DNA of 64,000 nucleotides, taken from NCBI GenBank assembly GCA_023653785.1, contig JAMKCH010072219.1:1-64000 (forward strand), given 5' to 3'. The position numbers and the translations under genes are program-made. The DNA is from Ophioderma brevispina (Eukaryota; Echinodermata; Ophiuroidea; Amphilepidida; Ophiodermatidae). Shown piece after piece: positions 13,335-23,574 of the stretch (positions are counted from its first letter, which is position 1; every line of letters starts with the position of its first letter). The notes under the pieces are model-generated. The model saw nothing but the letters and a program-made list of their open reading frames with translations, did no database searches and was not told the origin of the DNA.

Positions 13335-13575
13335 AGGGATCCAGCCGAGAGTGGTGCCAACGTCTGGCTTGTTTCACTGATTCCGCAAGGTCCTTGTTTG
13401 TGCATGTTGCTCCAACATTGGACAGACCAAGATATGTTCCCTGTCTGGGTGCATTCCACAACCACAGCTAGTTTCTTGATCTGCTTCCAGGTAGCCCCAC
13501 TACCTCGCAAGGAAACTTTAGATCGGCCAGTTCACATAAACTGATGTCGCAGTTTTAGAGTTCGGCAATAAATAT
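13335..13575 (-). mobile_element. LINE ORF2 C-terminal fragment, second copy
   Basis: Nucleotide similarity to 4845-5045: shared GCAAGGTCCTTG, TCCAACATTGG-like, GATCTGCTTCCAGGTAGCCC. On the minus strand it encodes a degraded version of the same Cys-rich LINE tail. Only this end is preserved. Confidence 0.7.
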
Positions 13576-13779
13576 CCAGTGTAGGGACATTTTGCGTTCA
13601 TTTTCTGTTTTACTAGTTAGTGTAAGGCGCATGATCATGAATGTTAAATTAAAGAAAATCTAAATCTTGTTGCCGATTTTCCAGTGGAGTTTTATTTCGC
13701 TACTTTTTATATATAAAATAAAAAAATTTTCAAGATGGAATTGACCTTCATACACTAGGCCTTTGTCATAAATGTGAAA
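13576..13779. other. Short spacer, nothing recognised
   Basis: AT-rich, no support for a gene. Confidence 0.4.
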
Positions 13780-14030
13780 GGTCAAAGGTATGTTGGTCAA
13801 GTTGAAAAATGGGCTCAAGTGTAAAATTGGACCTACATGTGAAAACTTGAGGTTCAATTGGACCCAAACTTGTGTCATAGGTGCCCCATGCGGATCCCTC
13901 ATATGTTTGATGAGGTCAAGGTCATTGCCAGGGTCAAAGGTCCTGGGGCGGCCCCACAGCTTTATATCTTTGAATATAGCGAGCGCGAAAGCCGAAACCG
14001 CGAAATTCCAGTTTCTTTTGCAGCACAACT
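13780..14030. repeat. GGTCA-rich interspersed repeat, copy 1
   Basis: Shares with 36410-36785 and 38295-38630 the landmarks GAAAAATGGGC, AATTGGACC/AACCAAA, TGTCATAGGTGC, GATGAGGTCAAGGTCAT, a block near GCGGCCCACAGC and a 3' end near CGCGAAATTCCAGTTT. It is a non-coding dispersed family. Confidence 0.75.
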
Positions 14031-14379
14031 ACTCTACAAGACTATTGCCATCTTTGCTAGAGTCATCTTGGGATCATTTAGACGAGGTTTGACACATGCT
14101 ACGATGACGGAAGAGGAAAATAAGAGGTAAATTAGTTGGCACAAAGTTTCAACTTTAATACATGTGATACACTAGTGCTGTTGCACGTGGTTTTCTGTGC
14201 TTTAAAAAAAGGGTACGGATCTAAATTTCCCGAAAAAACCAAAACACAATTTACCTCAGTCCCAAACTATACTTGCTCTGGGATTTACATTGGTCAGCCT
14301 TACGCCCTCCCCAGCTATATCCAGCATGGACCAAGTTTTGAGGAGGCCACACAGGGTCATTGGAGGGAATGACACCCAT
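14031..14379. other. No gene recognised
   Basis: Short frames only; no supportable element. Confidence 0.4.
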
Positions 14380-14935
14380 TTGGCATCATTGACCAAGAAA
14401 TCCATATAGAGAACCGCAGGTGAGATACTGTCTTATCTCCGCTTTTTATTTCTATCGGTATTGTTTCTGTACTCACGGGTTCTCACGGTTACTCACGTCG
14501 GTTAAAGACTGAGTAAGCCTGGTGAACTCGCCCAGGGTCGGCACAGCAGTCCTGAAGATGAAATGTCAAGGATGGTCAGACTGATTTCCGTACCAGTTTT
14601 CCATGCAACACCGCAGCGACGGATCACCGGAGCTTTGGGATAGCCACCACCGGGATCCGTTGGAACGCCACGCCGCGCGGGATCTCGGTAACTCCAGGGC
14701 TAAGGACGGCGATAAGATCTAGGGAACGCCACAGTAGTCGGGACCACCGCAGCGAATCCAGATACTGTCAACACGGCACTCCGGATCTCCACAGACACAC
14801 GCAGTGGTCGATCTCCAAGCCACGAGACAGCCACCGATATTCCCCTAGTTCTCACTGCCGCTGGGTAGACTCACCGGGGCACGAACTCCCGCCATCGGAG
14901 CCCCTCTCCCTCCTCCCCCATAAATAAATAAATCA
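14380..14935. other. GC-rich island of unknown nature
   Basis: A block rich in CACCGCAGCGA, GGATCACCGGAGC and CCACGAGACAGCCACC-like sequence stands out against AT-rich flanks and ends in a C-rich CTCCCTCCTCCCCCAT and a (ATAA)n run. No long frame is open through it. It could be an exon remnant, an LTR or the end of a GC-rich element; I cannot choose. Confidence 0.45.
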
Positions 14936-16159
14936 CTATAAATGTGGTGGCGCTCGCGCTTGCATGACGCATTGAAATTGAGCTCCGCATTTTAAACCAA
15001 AAATTTGCTTATATTTTTCACATTTTGAATGTTTCTGCAGCCAAATTCCATTTAATATTTTAATTCATCATATATGTGGTCTAGATGTTATTTTTGTTCG
15101 TGAACTTTGGGAAATTTTGTGTTTCACATCGACGACGGGCGATAACTGGCGCAGCAATCAAGAAGGGAGTGAATGCCTCAGACTTGTAGCCGAAAACCAA
15201 CAACGTGAAGAAAATCGACAACGCAAACATGGCAAAGGAGATTGGATATTAGGAGGAGCTCATCATTCGCAGCGCAAGAAGTTTGGAAATATTAATCATA
15301 TAATATGAATCCTCGATGTGTATTTTATCTGGTGCATAGTTGTGAACATTAGTTTTAGCGATTCTTTTGAACTTTGGTGTCTGATGTTTTTAAACGCTAC
15401 CCGCGGGTGAAAAGGACGGCCATTTTGGATCTGAAAATTTCGACGCTCGGCCAGAGAGGGACCTACAGGAGTTCAGCGGCAGAATAAAGGAAGTGGCTAT
15501 TTCTTATTATGTATCTTATAGTTAAATGGTGCAAAAGTCATCTTGTGAACTTAGTTATACTCTGGTGTTCGCTCTGATTGCTGTCCTGGAAGTACAACCT
15601 CCACTGAAAATGTGAACTTTGTGCCATCTAGATCAGTATTGATTCACGGTCGTTCCCCACACAACTTCGTGGATTGGATTGTGTTACGAAAACCCACGGG
15701 AATAGATGGGCAAATTAACTTTGTGGTGCAATCATCGCTAGCACTATTGTTGATTACTGTTTTATCCAAGTTTTTAACTTTAAATCTGGCATGGTTGCTT
15801 TTGTACAACTACATCAACGATAAATGCATCTCCGCTTTTAACTACCATTTGCGCTCACCCTACAGCCCTATGCTGTGGCATTAGTATTGTGACTTTGTGG
15901 AGGGAAGCATTGAATCTTAAGATGGCATCTTCATATTTTATTTTTTTAAAAAAAATATTGTTTTTTTAAAGAGTAACTCTAAGGCATCCTGCTAGCTAGG
16001 GATGCTGCAGGACTTGGGTTTGGAGTAAAGTAAATCGGGAAGAGTTAACGGCACAACAAAAAAAAGAAATGCTGCTGACGTAATTCTTCATGGTTTTACT
16101 AGTTTTCGTTATCGACCGGACTGTACAACGGGACGCACTTTATATATTCATACGTCAAA
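14936..16159. other. Possible 5' region of the downstream LINE; no gene recognised
   Basis: Short frames at 15117-15308 and 15612-15884 have no recognised domain. As the LINE protein remnants start near 16.2 kb, this may be its 5' untranslated region, but no 5' boundary or target-site duplication is visible. Confidence 0.35.
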
Positions 16160-16470
16160 TTGTATCATGGCCAAAAATTCACCAGGGACAGTGGAAAGCC
16201 AAAACCCAATTGCCATATTGGCCTGAGTATCTTACTAGTCCTAGCTGGAGACATAAATGTGAATCAGGAACAGGTGAACACCGCTGCATGTATAGTTTGC
16301 AATGTAACATCTATTAGACACCATAGACAGGTCTCTTGCAAAGACGCTTAAGGAGGGTGCATGTCAGTGTTTGATCGATCAGACGGACTCTAATAAGATA
16401 AAAAACAATGGCAAAGACGGTATTGTCAAGACTGTTCTGCTCCATGTGGAAACTGCAGTATAAGTAATCT
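16160..16470 (+). pseudogene. LINE ORF1 remnant with 2A-like peptide and Cys-rich motif
   Basis: The frame starting at 16160 reads ILLVLAGDINVNQEQ at 16229-16273, which resembles the consensus of 2A translational-recoding peptides (hydrophobic stretch, then D-x-E-x-N-P-G-P) but with the terminal N-P-G-P changed to N-Q-E-Q. It is followed by CIVCN and HHRQVSC, a Cys/His pattern like the PHD-type zinc finger reported in ORF1 of some CR1-like LINEs. A later fragment near 16430 has Cys pairs (APCGNC). 2A peptides at the N-terminus of APE-type LINE proteins are established for sea urchins and other animals. Here the skipping residues are lost, so activity is not expected. The start codon choice is uncertain. 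Confidence 0.5.
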
Positions 16471-16729
16471 TGTTTTGAACATCACATGCGTGGGCCCATG
16501 TGATCGCTGGAATAAGTTGGTATCATATTGAATCATTGGGAGAGTGAGAATGCTATATTGACTTGTTTAAAAATCACTTCTTTGAGTGGTTTGCTCAACT
16601 TGTGACCCAGCTGATGGACTCTGAACCTTAGCAAAAGAGAAAAGCTCCTTTTGGAAGCCTACTTCATCTAAGCAAGAGTCTAAACCATCCTTGCACCATA
16701 AGAAAAAGAGATCCAGGATTAACACCAAG

Positions 16730-17960
16730 GACTCTCTCAAGATTTTGGTTTTTTCTAAATTTCCAGAGTATCAAAAACAAACAAGACAGTGTTTAGACTG
16801 TGATTCACCAGCAACAACCAATATTTAAGGGCACTGAAGACATGGCTACATCCCAAATTAGCACCGCCGAGGTCTTTACAGCAACTATCATGGTACAGAC
16901 GTTATAGGGCAAAGGACAACCATGGTGGAGTTCTCTTCGCCTGTTGTAAGGAAAGATATTGTGGTCACAGAAAAGAAATGATTTGGATTAGCGACAGTTG
17001 AGCAGTGCAAATGAATATTGCACAGTTGGAGCTGAACGGCCGACGACTCTTGATCCTGGGAACCAGTCTATAAAAACCAAACACCAACGACATGAAACAC
17101 AGTTAATCAACTTCATTGATATCACTTATGAAATTGGTAGGAAATCACCAACAGCGATGTGATAGTGTGTGGTGGACTTATATCAATCTAACATTGATTG
17201 GGATCATCAATTGTGTTATCACCTTAAGTCGGTGGTAGAAACCCACTGCTAGTAAGCTGCTTGATATTTACAATGAGAATGGTTTTTTAGAGAAGCTTGT
17301 TAGACAACGAACAAGGGTGCTAGCATACTGATTTGGTGTTTACCAATAACCACTAGCCTTGTTGATAAACATTCCTTGTTTGAACAGGATTAGTGACATG
17401 ACATGGTTTGCGGTCACTCTTGATCTTAAACCAAAAAGGAAAGCCACCAAGGGAAAAGTGTACACTTCAGGAGAAAGGCAATGAAGAAGGGCTCAAGGCT
17501 GTGTATGTTTACAGTTCCAACAAAAAGTACCAAAATATGAACAACAGACCCGTGGAGGAAAAATGGGAGGATGCTTACGAGAAGGAATCAAAGCTTACCA
17601 TGACAAGCATGTGTACCATCCGAAGGATGCGTTCCCAATCGGCACGATCTCCTTGGTTGAGCAAAAAGCATAGACGGCTGTGTTCCCAAACAACGCTATA
17701 CAATAAAGCCAGGGCATCGGGGTCTGTAGGCAAGATGGGAGAAATTTTAAGAAATCCAGAAAACTGTCCGCAGAAGTTTGCAGAGAGCCAAACGGGTTAT
17801 TTCTGATAACATTTCATTAACATGCAAGGACAATCCAAAACATTCTGGTCCTCCTAGGAAGCTTAGGGTGAGAGGTTGGAGTATCAGCCCTCAAAGTGAC
17901 TATAAGATTATCAGTGAGTCTAAGGAGAAGGCAGAGGCACTGAGCGAACCCAGTTGCTAG
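16730..17960 (+). pseudogene. LINE ORF2 5' part: APE-type endonuclease and linker
   Basis: Pieces in several frames give the expected endonuclease order: KDSLKILV near 16735, AKDNHGGVLFAC near 16910, WWTYINLTLIG (the altered GDFN region) near 17170, KLLDIYNENGFLEKLVRQ near 17260, then GISDH/VTLDLKPKRK-like sequence at 17390-17440. The linker reads EEKWEDAYEKES and SPWLSKKHRRLC at 17550-17680. APE-type endonucleases nick target DNA in the nucleus for reverse transcription. The catalytic Asp/Asn and His residues cannot all be seen because of frameshifts. No intact frame exceeds 132 codons. Confidence 0.75.
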
Positions 17961-18039
17961 GTTTTCACAATGGAAGAGGAAGGGGAAGATATTCCATCCC
18001 TTGGACCCAGCACTTTTGATGATATCTCTAGATTGCAGA

Positions 18040-18280
18040 TAGAATCGGAAGGAGTATTCAAGCTATTAAAGAACTTGGCACCGAGCAAGGCACCCGGGCC
18101 TGACCAAATACCACCTTGGTTTTAAAGATCTGCTCCGAAGAACTTGCACCGGTCTTAACAGACCTATTTCAATGTTCTGTGGATCAGGGTACTTTGCCAA
18201 GTCAATGGAAGGAAGCAAACATCACGGGCATATTCAAGAAGGGGGATAAAAGTAAACCTGAGAATTACAGACCTGTCTCC
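18040..18280 (+). pseudogene. LINE reverse transcriptase, 5' half
   Basis: Frames read LLKNLAPSKAPGPDQIP near 18062, KICSEELAPVLTDLFQCS, LPSQWKEANITGIFKKGD and ENYRPVSL up to the MITE insertion. These are RT motifs 0-2 of non-LTR elements. The reading frame continues into 18737 across the MITE if one TTAA is counted once, showing the MITE went into an RT gene, not a spacer. Confidence 0.85.
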
Positions 18281-18284
18281 TTAA

Positions 18285-18732
18285 AGGAGAACCTTTATCA
18301 TAATAACTTACACAATATACGCTATATACACAATTATTGAACACATATGGAGTGGTTTCAGGGGAAAACGGAATTATACTAACCATAAAACAATTAAAAG
18401 CATTTTGTCTGACCACGCGCTATTTGAAATTCGCGCTACTGTATGTATATGGGATATGTGTAATGTTTAAGCGATACTGACGGCACGGTAGCGTCATACA
18501 TCTTCACGCATGATGCTTTCATAATGTTAATTTCCTATGGCATATGACGCAAACGGCCTGTCGTACGCATATACGTTATACACAGCGCGATTTTTAATAG
18601 CACATGGTTCACTAGATGGTTTTATATTCATTTTAGATTATATCATTCGTTTTTTTTTATGACCACTCGATATTGGTGGCATAATATTTTATAGTGTAAA
18701 GATTGTTTATTTATTCGTTGTACGGGTTCTCC
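18285..18732. mobile_element. MITE with TTAA target-site duplication
   Basis: The 448-bp insert is flanked by TTAA at 18281-18284 and 18733-18736. Its ends are inverted: GGAGAACC near 18286 and GGTTCTCC at 18725-18732. The insert interrupts the RT at SL|T. TTAA duplications are typical of piggyBac- and Kolobok-type elements; the short inverted ends do not tell which. It has no transposase frame, so it is non-autonomous. A one-base asymmetry (an extra A) exists at the left end. Confidence 0.8.
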
Positions 18733-18736
18733 TTAA

Positions 18737-19767
18737 CTAGGTCAATTTGTAAGATTCTCGAGCACATCATTCACTCCCACATTATGAAACATCTGGAAAA
18801 GCTCAATGTTCTCGTTGATAACCAGCACGGCTTCAGAGCCAAAAGATCTACCGTCACACAACTTCTCCAAACAGCTCATGATCTTATATCTAATCTGTTA
18901 CATGGTTTAATATCCACCTTGCCATACTAGATTTCTCCAAGGGCCTTTGATAAGGTCCCTCATAAACGGCTCTTATCAAAGCTCAGATATTATGGTATCC
19001 ATGGCTCACTACTGACATGGCTCGAAAACTTCTTAATGGGACGCATTCAACAGGTTGTTTGCGATGGGGACAAATCATCACCGAGAAGGGTCTTGTCTGG
19101 AGTTCCCCAAGGCACGGTCCTGGGTCCTCTACTTTTTCTGCTTTATATTAACGATCTACCAAACCAGCTCACAAGTAAAGCAAGACTTTTTTGCAGAATG
19201 ACTCCTCGTTTATTCATCTGGCAAGGACAGTGATCATATTGATATTCTGCAAGAAGATCTTAAGAAATTGGAAATCTGGCAGCATAGGTGGAAAATGTCA
19301 TTCAATCCATCAAAATGCTATACTATGCAGATCTCATTTAAGAAGGATCCTCCTACTGCAGTATTCAAGTTCTGTGGGAAAGATCTTCAACAGGTTAACT
19401 CAAGTTCATATCTAGGTCCATGTCAACAACATTGTGAATACGCCAACAAGGTCCTGGGCTTTCTACGTAGGAATATTTGGCATTGCCGAGGGAAGTGAAA
19501 GTCTGTACATATAACTGCTGGTCAGACCAATCCTGAGTATGCCAATGTGGTTTGGGACCCTACATCCACAAGCTCCAGCAAGCTTGGAAATGGTTCATAG
19601 TAGGCAGCTGAGATTTTGCTGTGGTGACTTCAGTCGGTATAGCAGTGTCACAGGGCTGGACGACAAGAATTGAAAGTGGGCCCCCTCTTGAGCAGGAATG
19701 AAGAGGACAGCTTATCATATGTACAAAATTACAAGGGGTATCGTCGGTATTGATGACAAGCGGACAA
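18737..19767 (+). pseudogene. LINE reverse transcriptase, 3' half
   Basis: SICKILEHIIHSHIMKHL and VDNQHGFRAKRSTVTQLL at 18745-18870 are RT motif 2a/3. FDKVPHKRLLSKLRYYG follows at about 18948. GVPQGTVLGPLLFLLYINDL at 19100-19160 is motif 4. The ADD active-site region near 19185-19200 is present but split by one-base insertions. EIWQHRWKMSFNPSKC and SSSYLG follow, then VRPILEYANVVW-like sequence near 19528. Frameshifts break it repeatedly. Confidence 0.85.
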
Positions 19768-20118
19768 GATAACTCATCAGGTAAGCGCTCGACTCCAGTG
19801 TATTGCTCATCCATGCGTATAGGCATGCGTTCGAGCCCAGTGAGATTCAGCTGTCTTGTAATTCCCTGGACAAGAAATTAACCGCTTGGTTGTCTCGATT
19901 TACCCATGCGATATTTGGGAAGCTGGTCCCGGCTGCGATGGTTATCTCGATGTATGTTTGCTGATAAGGGAAAGCGCTGATCCCGATCTGCTGCATCCCT
20001 TGAAATGATGCTAAATGGTTTATGGTATGGTTGGGCCACAGTGATCAGCGACCATTTGTGAAAGCGCTTAGAGGCCAATAGCATAAGGCGCTATATAAAT
20101 CTCTGCTATTATTATTAT
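19768..20118 (+). mobile_element. tRNA-derived SINE inserted in the LINE
   Basis: A-box-like TAACTCATCAGGTAAGCGC near 19770 and B-box GCGTTCGAGCCC near 19827 lie 45 bases apart. The body ends with AAAGCGCTTAGAGGCC, AAGGCGCTATATAAATCT and a (TAT)n tail at 20100-20118. LINE ORF2 coding similarity stops before it and resumes after it (LIPSTDRRTRSSN). A similar tail in reverse orientation is at 49612-49695. Confidence 0.8.
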
Positions 20119-20427
20119 TTGATGTTACACAGTATCTAATCCCATCGACTGATAGAAGGACTAGGAGCAGCAATTCACTTAAGTTTCAAAGAATACACAC
20201 AAGACTGGATATCTACAGAAACTCGTTCTTTGTGCGAACAGTTGCTGACTGGAATCAACTACCAGGGGAAGTGGTCAACTCGCCTACTGTTGACATTTTT
20301 AAACAACACCTGCAGCTTTAGTTCTTTTTCTTAACGTCATGCTTGCGCGAACCAGCCACCTTGATCGTTGAAGTTGGTGAAATGCAGCGGATGCTGTCCT
20401 ACCGACGAAACCGATACAGATACAGAA
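20119..20427 (+). pseudogene. LINE ORF2 C-terminus and 3' tail
   Basis: The frame reads DVTQYLIPSTDRRTRSSN, then NSFFVRTVADWNQLPGEVV and ends HLQL* at about 20322, the usual C-terminal end of CR1-like ORF2 (SFF-R-V--WN-LP). The 3' untranslated part ends in the short repeat GATACAGATACAGA. A gag-like frame of the next element begins immediately after. Confidence 0.85.
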
Positions 20428-21515
20428 CATACCAGATCCCCGCACAGGTCCACGAGTTACAAGCCTCAGCACGACGGTTCCGCGCCAAGTCCTCTAGCAA
20501 CCCCAAGCTCCACACAAGGGTATCCGCTGGCAACGGACAGCCAACCCGGGATCTCCACCGCAGTCCCCACTTCCGGGGCCCCCTGCCCATATTCTGTCTG
20601 GGAATCTATTTTGTTGCCCAAACCAGCTGGAGCACACGAACCGGAGAATTTGCTCATGCTGGATGCTTTCCGCAACCAACTGTCTACACCCAGCTTCAAG
20701 CCAGATTACTCCCACCTGAGCTACAACCTGGAGCGGGCTGACCTGGCTAAGCGCAATCTCTTCCAGACTCCTGCACAGACGTGGCGGAAAGTATGCAACC
20801 TGGGCAACCCGTATGAGTTACCGATGGACTTCTACCAGTTCAGCCAGAGGCAAGGACGCAGCAGCTTCTCCACTGTACCTGTCATCCAGAGCGTCCGCCC
20901 CGTTTTTTTGCGGCAGCCATTGCAGACGCCAACATGGTCTTGTCCTTTCCAGAAGAAGAGGAACAAGACCAAGAACTGGGCCTGGCATGCAAAGCGCCAT
21001 CCAAGGAGGCCCCTCGACCGTACAGCCCTGTTCTCAAGTCTCTACAGACCAACATCAGGCAGCTGCAAAAGTCGTGTAATGTCCAGCGAGTCAGTGGCAC
21101 AAAACCAACTTCCAGGCTCCTCCAGAGGTCAAAAAAGAGTTCTTCACGGCCACGGAGGTACTGAAGACATGCTGTCAACAAATAAGGGACGACGCATACT
21201 CATGGTGTCAGCCGGTGAAAGTGCCTCCAGCCGGGATTGATAGCGCCGCTTCCACATCCCACAAGCCTGGCCCTTCGAAGCCACACAAGGTGTTCCCCTG
21301 GAATGAAGCCACAGAACTCCACGAACTGGAAGCTCTAGCCAGAGACGTGCTCCACCTAACCAACGCCACCATGATAGCGTTTGCTCACCTCATTAACAGG
21401 TCCTTAGACCTTCTTAAGGCGATGTCGCAAGCGGCCCAATGCCACACCTTCTTCAGTCAACGACCTGGTACACACCCAAGCCAGCCAGTTCGCCCGGATC
21501 TCCCACCGGATTGAA
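20428..21515 (+). pseudogene. DIRS-like gag region
   Basis: An almost open stretch in shifting frames: residues such as LDAFRNQLSTPSFKPD, TWRKVCNLGNPYELP, then LGLACKAPSKEAPRPYSP, and LEALARDVLHLTNATMIAF. It precedes the RT and is Ser/Pro-rich, as expected for a structural gag-like protein that packages RNA in the cytoplasm. I assign it by position more than by motif. Frameshifts at about 20930 and 21170 break it. Confidence 0.6.
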
Positions 21516-21839
21516 CTCCAGTGCAAGGTAAACGTGGCCAGGTCTCTGAATATCGCCGACCGCCAGAATCACAAGTGACATCTTCGGCGGAGAATGGCCA
21601 GCTATCCAGGCACAGGAGACAGAGCTTCGGAAGAAGGCGGAAAAAGAAACTGAGAAAGAAAAGAAACGGCGCGAGGACTTCGGACAGTCGCAGCAGCAAA
21701 GGCCCCCTCCACAGAAGCAAGTCCCCAGAAAGCAGGGACCCCATCAGGACAACAAGAAAGACCAGGACGGCGGCCACTGCAACAAAGGCGGCGGGGGAGG
21801 ACGCCGTAAGTGACTATCAAGCCTCAGCCTCTCAGTCTC

Positions 21840-23565
21840 CTCCGGGGAGGGGGGGGGGACTATCTACCTTCAGCCAACGCTGGGGACTGGTGACCTCCGA
21901 CAAGTGGGTGCTCCAGACGGTGTCTTCAGGCTACCAGTTAGAGTTCACCAGCCCCCCTCCGAGATACTCAAGGGCCATCTCCAGGCGGCCTCACAGCACA
22001 AACACCTGGCAATGCTACAAGAAGAGAGCAAGCTCCTCCTCAAGAAGGCAATAGAGAAGGTACCCCTGGAGCAGAAGCTTTCCACTCTCCATTCTTTCTC
22101 ACCACAAAGAAGTCAGGAGACTGGCGACCTATCCTCAATCTCAAGAGACTCAACAAATACATCAATCCACCCCCGTTCAAGATGGAGTCGCTAGCAGCTG
22201 TCCTCCCGGAACTACAGCACAACTGGTGGGGCGCCAGCCTGGACCCCAAGGACGCCTACCTCCACGTGGCCATTCATCCTTCTTTCAGAAATGGTTGGGT
22301 TTCGCCATTGGAGAAGAGAACTTCCGCTTCAGATGCCTCCCGTTTGGCCTCTCCACAGCCCCTCGCACATTCCACAGGGTGGTCAAAGTCATAGCGGAAC
22401 ACGTAAGGAGGCAAGGCATATACGTCTTTATCTACCTCGACGATTGGCTGTTAGCGGTACAACGTCTGGCCTTCATCGTCAACTTCCAGAAGTCAATGCT
22501 TCAACCCTCCCAGAAGATGCAGTTCCTCGGAGCCCAGCTAGACTTCACAGGAGGAATGGTGTTTCCCACAGACGACCGAGTCCAGAGCGTAATCCAGTTC
22601 GCATCCTCACTTCTGCAGGAGGTAGACCCTCTAGCTCACCAGTCAATGAGAATTCTAGGCCTCATCGCCAGCCTCAAGCCTCAGAGCATCCTCCGTATGC
22701 GGATCATCCAGCTTCACGTTCTGGGCAAATTCAGAAGCCACAGAGACAGCCTGTCCCGCAGAATCAGCAAAACCACGCAAGTTTCCAACGCCCTCTCATG
22801 GTGGACTCGGCCATCCAACGTTCGCCGAGGGACTGCCGTCATCAACCCTAACCACGGATGCGTCCAAGGCTGGATGGGGAGCGCATTGGGGGAACATACA
22901 GTTATCTGGCACATGGTCTCCTTCTCTGGCGAAGAAACACATCAATCTTCTGGAATTACGGGCTATCCATCAACTCAAAGGCCAGAAGGTTCTGGTGGTC
23001 ATGTACAAGAAGGAAGGAGTCCGCAGCAGGTCTCTGTGCCTCCAGACAATTCTCCTCAAGTGGTGTCAGCAGCACCAGATAACACTACAGCGCATCTCCC
23101 AGGGGGAGACAACAAACTAACGGTTGCACTTTCCAGGAAAGCATCGGCGACCAAACACAAGCCCATAGTCCGGGGATCGTCAGTGGAGTGGCACCTGAAC
23201 CCAACGGTTGTTGCAGAACACTTTCAACGCCTGCAGAGGACCTTAATCGTTGATCTGAACATGCCCATCAGTCGAAACAACCAGCTTCCAACCTTCTGCA
23301 GCTGGGGGGGGGGGGGACGATCCGACGGCATTCGCTCAGGATGCGATGACGATCAGTTGGGACTTTGGCCTACGCCTTACCATCGATCGCTCTCATCCCC
23401 AGAGTGCTGGAGAAGATCATCAACTTCCAAGTCGTGCGACACGATCTCGATTGCTCCCAGGTGGCCTCGTCAGCCGTGGTTCCCGAGACTCCTCTCTCTC
23501 CTGGTGGGCGAAGTGATAGCTCTTCCTCTCCGCAAGGACCTCATCCTGACAGCCGACGGGACTCC
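21840..23565 (+). pseudogene. DIRS-like reverse transcriptase and RNase H
   Basis: RT signatures: FSQRWGLVTSDKWVLQTV near 21870; GDWRPILNLKRLNKYI in a shifted frame near 22120; WWGASLDPKDAYLHVAIHPS near 22225; RCLPFGLSTAPRTFHRVV near 22335; IYVFIYLDDWLLA near 22420 (the Asp pair of the active site is intact); SQKMQFLGAQLDF near 22510. RNase H: TDASKAGWGAHWG near 22850, then HINLLELRA. After it come YALPSIALIPRVLEKI near 23365 and IAPRWPRQPWFPRLLSLL near 23450, both typical of DIRS. Frames are broken by short indels, so no full enzyme is encoded. Confidence 0.85.
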
Positions 23566-23574
23566 CTCGCCTGA

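Larger units (their letters stand above)
16160..20427 (+). mobile_element. CR1/Jockey-group LINE, near full length but broken and twice interrupted
   Basis: In order on the + strand: an ORF1 remnant with a 2A-like motif, an APE-type endonuclease, a linker, an RT, the C-terminal region, and a 3' tail ending in CGATACAGATACAGA at about 20412-20427, a tandem GATACA type of end seen in some LINEs. A 448-bp MITE sits in the RT (18285-18732) and a SINE in the C-terminal part (19768-20118). Many frameshifts break ORF2, including small insertions at the RT active-site region near 19185-19200. The 3' tail directly abuts a DIRS-like element. A LINE moves by target-primed reverse transcription; this one cannot make an intact protein as read. 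Confidence 0.85.

Noticed and set aside
20343..20741. 132-codon frame at the LINE/DIRS junction
   Set aside because: Its start lies in the LINE 3' tail; the gag-like frame next to it fits better.
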